Shown in pieces: positions 36,607 to 43,944 of a stretch of 45,016 nt of DNA. Source of the DNA: an uncultured Eubacteriales bacterium (GTDB lineage Bacteria; Bacillota; Clostridia; Oscillospirales; Acutalibacteraceae); NCBI GenBank assembly GCA_934489735.1, contig CAKSSR010000014.1, forward strand, positions 1 to 45,016, written 5' to 3'. Positions within the stretch are counted from its first letter, which is position 1. Each line of letters begins with the position of its first letter. The position numbers and the translations under genes are program-made. The notes beneath the pieces are model-generated. The model ran no database searches and was not told the DNA's origin. It saw only the letters and a program-made list of their open reading frames with translations.

Positions 36607-39600
36607 TTAATGTTTTTGTCTCTTTGCCGGTGGTTCTACTGATTCCTCTGCTATTAATAATATCTGTTCCTCTGCCTTTTCAATAGATATGTTATCCTCT
36701 CGCACCATTTTTTCAAAAAATTCTGCAAATAATTCAATATTTCCTTGGTCTATTGCTAAAATTGACAGCCTCGCACACATATACGCATATAATGCGCTAT
36801 TCCCCTGTTTAAGCTGCTCACTATATATTCTTGCTCCTCTGTCTGCTTGATCTTCATTTGCTCCAAGTATCATTAATTGGCTGTACATTGTTTTAGAATA
36901 CAAATAATTTTCTCCTAATTTCCTCATATATATTCTTACTGCTTCTTCAATTTTTTCTGGTTTTAAAGGACTTGCTACTGTTAATTGAGCATACATTCTA
37001 GCGCAGGCATGATTACCTATTTCTCTTATTTTTCTCTCATATATTTCCGCTCCTTCTCTAGCTCGTTTTTCATTATTTCCATACAATACAAACAATTCGC
37101 TATATATCGAAGAATAACTATCTGTTTTGTCTTCATTTCTTTTTTCCATATATACTTTTACTGCCTGATCGATCTTTTCTTGATATAATCCGGCTAATAA
37201 AAACCTGCAATACGTATTAGAATACATATATCCCTTGTTTGCTCTCATATTTTCATCATATATATTTGCTATTTTGCTAGCTCTTTCCGCACTTGTCTTG
37301 CACGATATTATCAATCTAAAGTACATTTCCCAATAAAAAGCACTTCTTTTGCCATTTATGCTTAATATTGCTTTATCCGCTGCAGTCCTGTCTATTTTAT
37401 AAAGTGCCACTAGCTTACAAAATACTTCTGCACGTTGAGGAGAACATAATTCTTTTATCTTTTCTTCATAAAGTTTTGCTCCCATTTCTGCGCATTTTTT
37501 ACATGCTCCGTACACTGTCGTCAATTTGCAATACATCTCATAATAAAATACGCTCTTGCCTGCTTCCATACTCTGCACAGAGTCTGATGTCACTTGGTCT
37601 TTGCGATCACTCATTGCTGCCTTTTTATCCAATTGGCCTCCATGTTCCTTTCTCAATACTGCTTTCTTGCAATATGATTCAGAATCCGGACAGTTAAAGC
37701 CTTCTATCATCTTCTGTACGTATATTGTTGCCGCTTCTTCTGCTTGCTTTTCATTTAATCCATCTATCACTACCAGCCTACAATATATATCAGAATATAA
37801 AAATCCCTTACCTTCTAATCTCTTTTTATTATATAACCACATGCCTCTATCAATTTTTTCTTTATTTCCTTCACTTAATGCCATTAACAGGCCATAGACA
37901 TGTGAATAGGCATAACTTACGCCTTCTTTTCTCTTCTGCTCATAAGCTCTTGCCATTACATTTGCTTTTTCCGGGCTCAATCCCATAGCCACTGCCCTAC
38001 CGTACTCTTCAGCATATACAAATTCTAACCTTTTTCTTATTATATTCATATACTCTTTCATACACGTTTTAAACTGTTCTCCATTAATATTGAACATTGC
38101 CGATTGGGAATGTATTTCTGCATGCGAATTAATATTACCTCCCAGTATTTCTTTCTCATATACAATTGAAGCTTTATGTGCTTGCTCTTTTTCCAGTCCA
38201 TCCGATATTAATTTACCATACATTTTAGAATATGAGTAACTCTTCCCTGCTCTCATCTGTTGTTCAAACGTTGCTGCCGCTTTATATGCTTGCATCTCGC
38301 TTGCTCCTTCTATTACTTTAAAGTAGCAATACATTTCATTATATAAAGAACTATTTTTATTTACATTACTCTGAAGCTGCTGATACGCTCTTGCTACTTT
38401 TTCTGCCTGCATCCAACTTTCATCATCTATTGCTATTGCTTTGCTAAATATTTTAGCATAAAAATAATTCCCTTTCTCTTTTTTACACCGCTCAAATTTT
38501 TCTGCCCCTGCTTCTGCCTTTACTTTATCTGGATCGTACAATCCTATTAGTTGGCAATACATATCAGAATACAAATGACCTTTTCCCTCTTTTCTCTTTT
38601 GCTCATATATTTTTGCACATTTGTCTGCCTGTATCTCATCTAGTTCATCCATTACTATCAATTTGCAATAGATTTCAGAATACAGAAGATTATTTGTCTC
38701 ACTTAGCTTCTGTTTATATATTTTAGCCCCTCTGTCTGCTAGCATTTCACTTGCTCCATATAAAGTTTTCAATTTGCAATACATCCTAGAATATGAATGA
38801 TCTCTATGTGCCATTATCATTTGCTCAAACATAGCTGCCCCTCCGAATGCTTCTGCCACACTTGCTTCATTCATTATCTTTAATTCGCAATACATTCTAG
38901 AATATAAAGGATTTTTATGTTCCATTATCATTTGCTCAAATGTTTCCGCCACTTTGCATGCTTCTGCCTCACTTAATCCATCTATTGCTACCAATTTACT
39001 GCACACTTCAGAATACAAATAGCTTTTCTTTTTTATTTTCATTTTTATAAATGTAATTGCGCCTAAATTCGCTTGCGGTTCATTTGCTCCACCTATTGCC
39101 ATTAGTCGACAATAGCTATCAGAATACAAATGACCTTTTCCTTCTCTTCTCTTTTTCTCATATATTATTGCACATTCGTCCGCCTGTCTCTCATCTAGTC
39201 TATCTATTGATACCAATTTACAATATATTTCAGCATATAAGGTACTTTTCCCTTCATTGAGCTTTTGCCTATATACTTTTGCTCCTTCATCTGCTACCAC
39301 TTCGCTTGCTCCATATACAGCTCTCAATTTGCAATATATCCTAGAATACAAAGGATCTATATCATTTATTCTCATTTGCTCAAACATTTTTGCACCCGTA
39401 CGTGCTACTTCCACTGCATATGCCTTATCTATTGCTACCAGTTTGCAGTACATTTCAGAATACGAGGTACTTTTTCCTATCGTTCTCATTAGTACATATG
39501 TATTCATAGCTAAATTTGCTTGTTCCTCACTTGCTTCATCCAGTACCATTAGTAGACTATATATATTGGAACATGCATGATCGTTTCCCTGTATCATCTT

Positions 39601-40950
39601 TTGCTTATATATTGTTGCTCCTTTGTCTGCCAATTCTTCACTTAATCCATAAGCCACCTTCAATTTGCAATACATTTTAGAATATAAAGGGTCTTTACTT
39701 CTTTTTTTACTTTGTTCGAACATTCTTGCGCATTTATCTGCCTCTACTATACTCATAGCATCCATTACTCTCAATCTACAGTACATTGCTGAATACGAAG
39801 GACTTTCTCTTAACGTTCTCTTTTCCTCATATATATTTGCAGCTGCCTCTGCTTGTGCTTCGTTTGCTCCATCTATTACTCTTAGTCGACAATACATATC
39901 TGAGTACGCATTACTCTTGCCATTTTCCATATTTTCCGCAAATATTTCTGCCCCCCTGGCTGCTTGTTTCGGGTCCATATTAGATAATACTAATTGACAG
40001 TATGCTTTAGAATATGCATAAGTATTACCCTCTTTCATTTTTTGTTCAAATATCTTTGCCCCTTTATTTGCTGTCTTACTGCTTGCTCTATTTAATATCA
40101 TCAGCTGGCAATATGTATCAAGATAATAGTCACTCCCGAACTTTGGCATATCTTTCTCAAGTTTTGCTGCCTCTTCGTCAGCTTCTTTTTCACTTCTATT
40201 GCCCAATACCAACAATTGACCATAGACATAAGCATAGTTATAACTTCTTTTTTCCATTATCTTTTCTTCAAATATTTTTATAAATCTTTTTGCCTGTTCG
40301 TCACTTGCTCCATGTATTACCCTTAATCGAGCATACTTATCAACATTTATATGTATTATTTCTTTTTCTTCTATCTTCTGTTCATACAATCTTGCCCATT
40401 CATCTGCTTGTTTTTTACTCATTTTATCAAGTACTATTAACCTGCTATATCTATCAGAATAGGTACTTGTATGATCTTCTTTCATCTTTTCTTCATATAT
40501 TGTTGCCAAATCATTTGCCTGAGCCTCATTTACCTTATAAAATACCATTAATAAGGCATATTTATTTGAATAAATAATGCTTTTATCTTTTTTAATACAT
40601 TCTTCATATTTTTCTGCCAATTTTCCTGCGACTCTCTTTCCCCAGTCATAACTTGAGTATCTTCCATAGGCATCAGCGTAAGCCTCGCTATTTCCTTGTT
40701 CAAATTTCTGTTTAAATATTTCCAATATTTTTTTAGCTGAATCTTCATCATACTTATAGACTGATATCAAATGCTTATATTCTCTATCGTACACATCATT
40801 TTTTGATGACTTTTTCACACCGGTTATCTGATTTTGTTTGTCTTTTTCAAGATTTTCCTCATCATTTTCCATTGCCATTGACATTCCCGTGATCACAGTC
40901 CCCATGCACAATGCGCACATCGATGTTTTGATAAGATTTTTTAAATTCAT
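36607..40950 (-). CDS. Very large secreted repeat protein, Cys-bearing repeat type, NLS-like end
   Basis: 1447 residues from the ATG at 40950 (GGAGGG upstream; a TTG five codons earlier is rejected). Signal peptide MNLKNLIKTSMCALCMGT..., SPase I site after SMA. About 39 repeats, mostly of the YSxMYCKL variety, in which a cysteine occupies the small-residue position of the first helix, e.g. YSRMYCKLKVxYGASE. The end is EPPAKRQKH, fitting P-x-x-K-R-x-K. First gene of a two-gene operon with the leaderless paralogue. Dozens of cysteines in an exported protein point to an anaerobic or reducing destination. Confidence 0.9.
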   Translation of the reverse strand: MNLKNLIKTSMCALCMGTVITGMSMAMENDEENLEKDKQNQITGVKKSSKNDVYDREYKHLISVYKYDEDSAKKILEIFKQKFEQGNSEAYADAYGRYSSYDWGKRVAGKLAEKYEECIKKDKSIIYSNKYALLMVFYKVNEAQANDLATIYEEKMKEDHTSTYSDRYSRLIVLDKMSKKQADEWARLYEQKIEEKEIIHINVDKYARLRVIHGASDEQAKRFIKIFEEKIMEKRSYNYAYVYGQLLVLGNRSEKEADEEAAKLEKDMPKFGSDYYLDTYCQLMILNRASSKTANKGAKIFEQKMKEGNTYAYSKAYCQLVLSNMDPKQAARGAEIFAENMENGKSNAYSDMYCRLRVIDGANEAQAEAAANIYEEKRTLRESPSYSAMYCRLRVMDAMSIVEADKCARMFEQSKKRSKDPLYSKMYCKLKVAYGLSEELADKGATIYKQKMIQGNDHACSNIYSLLMVLDEASEEQANLAMNTYVLMRTIGKSTSYSEMYCKLVAIDKAYAVEVARTGAKMFEQMRINDIDPLYSRIYCKLRAVYGASEVVADEGAKVYRQKLNEGKSTLYAEIYCKLVSIDRLDERQADECAIIYEKKRREGKGHLYSDSYCRLMAIGGANEPQANLGAITFIKMKIKKKSYLYSEVCSKLVAIDGLSEAEACKVAETFEQMIMEHKNPLYSRMYCELKIMNEASVAEAFGGAAMFEQMIMAHRDHSYSRMYCKLKTLYGASEMLADRGAKIYKQKLSETNNLLYSEIYCKLIVMDELDEIQADKCAKIYEQKRKEGKGHLYSDMYCQLIGLYDPDKVKAEAGAEKFERCKKEKGNYFYAKIFSKAIAIDDESWMQAEKVARAYQQLQSNVNKNSSLYNEMYCYFKVIEGASEMQAYKAAATFEQQMRAGKSYSYSKMYGKLISDGLEKEQAHKASIVYEKEILGGNINSHAEIHSQSAMFNINGEQFKTCMKEYMNIIRKRLEFVYAEEYGRAVAMGLSPEKANVMARAYEQKRKEGVSYAYSHVYGLLMALSEGNKEKIDRGMWLYNKKRLEGKGFLYSDIYCRLVVIDGLNEKQAEEAATIYVQKMIEGFNCPDSESYCKKAVLRKEHGGQLDKKAAMSDRKDQVTSDSVQSMEAGKSVFYYEMYCKLTTVYGACKKCAEMGAKLYEEKIKELCSPQRAEVFCKLVALYKIDRTAADKAILSINGKRSAFYWEMYFRLIISCKTSAERASKIANIYDENMRANKGYMYSNTYCRFLLAGLYQEKIDQAVKVYMEKRNEDKTDSYSSIYSELFVLYGNNEKRAREGAEIYERKIREIGNHACARMYAQLTVASPLKPEKIEEAVRIYMRKLGENYLYSKTMYSQLMILGANEDQADRGARIYSEQLKQGNSALYAYMCARLSILAIDQGNIELFAEFFEKMVREDNISIEKAEEQILLIAEESVEPPAKRQKH

Positions 40951-41034
40951 CCGTTTTCCCTCCAAATTTTTTTCATTCCAGTTATGATATTTTCAATTCA
41001 TTTTCTTTCCCTACAATATTTTCTTACTTCTTTT

Positions 41035-41095
41035 ATTTTAGCATATTTAAACTTTAATTTGTTTTATTTAACTAAATCTTAACATTTCTTTAATT
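41035..41095 (-). promoter_or_regulatory. Array promoter with three 11-bp repeats
   Basis: Extended -10 TATGCTAAAAT (hexamer 41035-41040), 27-bp gap, then TTAACT at 41068, TTAACA at 41079 and TTAATT at 41090, all on the 11-bp period. No consensus -35. Confidence 0.75.
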
Positions 41096-41098
41096 GAC

Positions 41099-42442
41099 TC
41101 ACTTAGTGTCACATTCTCGATGGAGTACTACTGATTTGCAATAGTCGTAGGAGTACTGGCTTCCTTTACCCTCTTTCATTTTTTGTTCGTATATTATTGC
41201 TCCCTCGTTAGCTTGTCTTTCGCTGACTCTATCAAATATTATCAATTTGCAATAGCCTTCTGAATATAGAAGACTTTTTCCTTCTCTCCTCTTCCGCAAG
41301 TATATTTTTGTCCCTTCAATTGCTAATTTTTCATCCGTTCCCATTGTAACTAGTTGACTGTACATTGCGGAATACAATGGATCCTTACCCTCTTTTACCT
41401 TTTGTTCGTACAGTCTTGCTCCTCTATCTGCCAATTCCTCATCTATTTTATTCAATATTATTAACTGGCCATACATAGTGGAATACAATTGACTGTTGCC
41501 TTCTTTTATTTTCTGCTCATATATCTTTGCTCCCTTATCTGCTTCATCTTCGCTTATCTCATTTAATGCTATTAACTGACAGTACATAGAAGAATACGAA
41601 TCATTTTTGCATTCCTTCATTTTCTTTCTATATATATTTGCCCCTCTGTTAGCCTGTTCTTCATTTGCTCCATGCAATATTATTAATTGATAGTATTTTT
41701 CAAAATAAGGGACACACTTGCCATCTCTTCTTTTTTGTCTATATATTTTTATTTCTTTCTTTACTTTTTCACTATCCTGTTCAATCTTTTTCCCATCCAT
41801 TGCTCTTAATTTCCAAAACCTATAATAAGGATCATTTGACAATGCCAGCTTAAAGTATTTATATGAGTCAGTATGTTCAACTCGTTCTCTTTCCATTTTT
41901 TCATATGTTTTTGCAATAGTATCCGCCCTATCTTCATTTGCTTTATTCATCACTATCAATTCGCAGAACATTTCTGAATACAAGAAGCTTTTCCCTTCTT
42001 CCATTTTCTGTTCGAATATTTCCAATGCTCTATCCAATTGTTCTTCATTTGCTCTATTTATCACTTTTAAAGTTGAATATCTATCCGCATGATAAATACT
42101 CTTGCCTTCCTCTATACATTTTTCAAATACCACTGCAACCTTTCTTGCAATTTCCTCATGCACATGACGGCTGAGCATTCGAGCATACTTATCTGCATAT
42201 ATCTCACTTCTTCCCGATTCAAGCTCTCTTTCAAAGATTATCATAATTTTTTTAGCCTCACGTTCACTAAGTCCATAAAGTGATATCAATCTTTCATATT
42301 CCCTCGTACACATGTCAGTTTTTTGCGATATATCTGCACTTATTTCTTTTTTCTTCCCTTCACTATTCTCCATTGCCATTGATATTCCTGTAAACATCGT
42401 TCCCAAGCACAATGCACATGCTATAATTTTCTTTGAATTCAT
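41099..42442 (-). CDS. Secreted repeat protein, apparently 3'-truncated, no NLS-like motif
   Basis: 447 residues. GGGAG precedes the ATG; an ATG four bases upstream is out of frame. Signal peptide MNSKKIIACALCLGT..., SPase I site after SMA. About 11 repeats, turning into the YSxMYCQL type in the second half. The protein stops inside the first helix of a repeat (YDYCKSVVLHRECDTK), with no C-terminal cap or basic tail, and the operator of the next operon begins only a few bases later. A deletion of the 3' end is the likeliest reason. Last gene of an operon that starts right of the window. Confidence 0.82.
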   Translation of the reverse strand: MNSKKIIACALCLGTMFTGISMAMENSEGKKKEISADISQKTDMCTREYERLISLYGLSEREAKKIMIIFERELESGRSEIYADKYARMLSRHVHEEIARKVAVVFEKCIEEGKSIYHADRYSTLKVINRANEEQLDRALEIFEQKMEEGKSFLYSEMFCELIVMNKANEDRADTIAKTYEKMERERVEHTDSYKYFKLALSNDPYYRFWKLRAMDGKKIEQDSEKVKKEIKIYRQKRRDGKCVPYFEKYYQLIILHGANEEQANRGANIYRKKMKECKNDSYSSMYCQLIALNEISEDEADKGAKIYEQKIKEGNSQLYSTMYGQLIILNKIDEELADRGARLYEQKVKEGKDPLYSAMYSQLVTMGTDEKLAIEGTKIYLRKRREGKSLLYSEGYCKLIIFDRVSERQANEGAIIYEQKMKEGKGSQYSYDYCKSVVLHRECDTK

Positions 42443-42470
42443 TCATGATTCTCTCCCTTTTATCAAATTA

Positions 42471-43925
42471 TTAATATTTCATTCTTTTTTTTGCTGGTTC
42501 TCCCATAGACTCACTTACCATTATCCTGGCATGCATAAACGAATACTCCCTACTCCTTCCCTTTCTAATATTATGCATGTATATATTTACCCCTCTGTCT
42601 GCCTGAATGTCATTTGCTCCTAGCGATATTAATTTGCAATATATTTCATAATATACTACGCACTTGCCATCTCTTCTCTTATGTTCATATATTGTTGCTA
42701 TTTTGTCTGCTTCTTCTTCATTTGCTTCATCCAATACTATTGATTTGCAATACATGTAAGCATAATCCTGACTTTTCCCTTCGTTTTTCTTCTGTTCACA
42801 TAATGATAATATTCGACTTGCTTGTTCTTCGCTTGCTCCGTCAAACGCTACCAAATGGCTATATATACTTGAGTAAGAACAATCTTTGCCTTCCCTTATC
42901 TTTTGTTCATACATTTCCAGCTCTCTTTCTGCATCTTCTTCACTCATTCCATTAGCTATTACTAAGTCGCAATATTTTACAGTATACAAATGGTTCTTGC
43001 CTTCTTTTCTCTTCTTTTCATATATTATTGCCTCTCTGTCTGCCCGCGCCTCACTTACTTTATCAATTATTAACTTGCAATATCTTTCAGTATAAAAAGT
43101 ACTTCTGCCTTCCATCATACTTCGTTCACATAATGTTGCCACTCTATCTGCCTGCTCTTCACTTACTTTAGATATCATCATTCGACAATAATAATCAGCA
43201 TACAAATGTTTCCTACCTTCTTTCCTCTTCCGTTCATATATTGCCGCTCCCTTGTCTGCTTGTGCTTCACTTACTTTATTGGTTAGAATTAACTTACAAT
43301 ATCCCTCTATATACAAAGTACTTTTGCCTTCTTGCTTCTTCCGTTCATAAATTATTGCTCCCTTGTCTGCTTGCGCTTCAGTCATTTTATTAAGTAACAT
43401 CATCTGACTGTATCCACTAGAGTAAAGGTGACTTTTGCCTTCTTTTGCTTTTTGTTCATATATTCTTGCGATCTTATCTGCCTCTTCTTCGCTTAATTTA
43501 ACTATCGATTTTGCAGTCGAATACATGTCTGCATAATAGACACCTTTACCCTCTCCAATACTTTTTTCAAATATTTCTAAAGCTTTCCTTGCATTTTCCC
43601 CTTCAATATTAACATTCCTTAGCAATAACAATCTAGCATATTTATCAGCATAAGCTTCATTTTTCCCTGACCCCAGTTCCTTTTTAAAAGCTGTCATAGC
43701 CCTCTTAGTTTCTTCTTCACTAAATCCATAAAAGGATCTTAATTTTTTATATTCTCTTGCATATACGTCATCTTTTTGTAGGTTTCCCGCACATACTTCT
43801 TGATTTTGCTCTTCTTTTCTTGGATCCCCCTCTTTATTATTTTCCATTGCCATTGATAATCCTGTAATCACTGTTCCCAAGCATAGCGCACACGCTGACA
43901 TTTTTATAATTTTCTTTAAACTCAT
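42471..43925 (-). CDS. Secreted repeat protein, Cys-bearing type, NLS-like end
   Basis: 484 residues. GAGGG/AAAGG lies upstream of the ATG. Signal peptide MSLKKIIKMSACALCLGT..., SPase I site after SMA. About 12 repeats of 36-37 residues, e.g. YIEGYCKLILTNKVSEAQAD. The end GEPAKKRMKY fits P-x-x-K-R-x-K with a different core from the left-hand genes. The last ~150 residues are almost the same as those of the next gene at 43945, a recent tandem duplication. Gaps to its neighbours are 19 and 28 bp, so they form one operon. Confidence 0.9.
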   Translation of the reverse strand: MSLKKIIKMSACALCLGTVITGLSMAMENNKEGDPRKEEQNQEVCAGNLQKDDVYAREYKKLRSFYGFSEEETKRAMTAFKKELGSGKNEAYADKYARLLLLRNVNIEGENARKALEIFEKSIGEGKGVYYADMYSTAKSIVKLSEEEADKIARIYEQKAKEGKSHLYSSGYSQMMLLNKMTEAQADKGAIIYERKKQEGKSTLYIEGYCKLILTNKVSEAQADKGAAIYERKRKEGRKHLYADYYCRMMISKVSEEQADRVATLCERSMMEGRSTFYTERYCKLIIDKVSEARADREAIIYEKKRKEGKNHLYTVKYCDLVIANGMSEEDAERELEMYEQKIREGKDCSYSSIYSHLVAFDGASEEQASRILSLCEQKKNEGKSQDYAYMYCKSIVLDEANEEEADKIATIYEHKRRDGKCVVYYEIYCKLISLGANDIQADRGVNIYMHNIRKGRSREYSFMHARIMVSESMGEPAKKRMKY

Positions 43926-43944
43926 ATACCTTTTCCCTCTTTCT

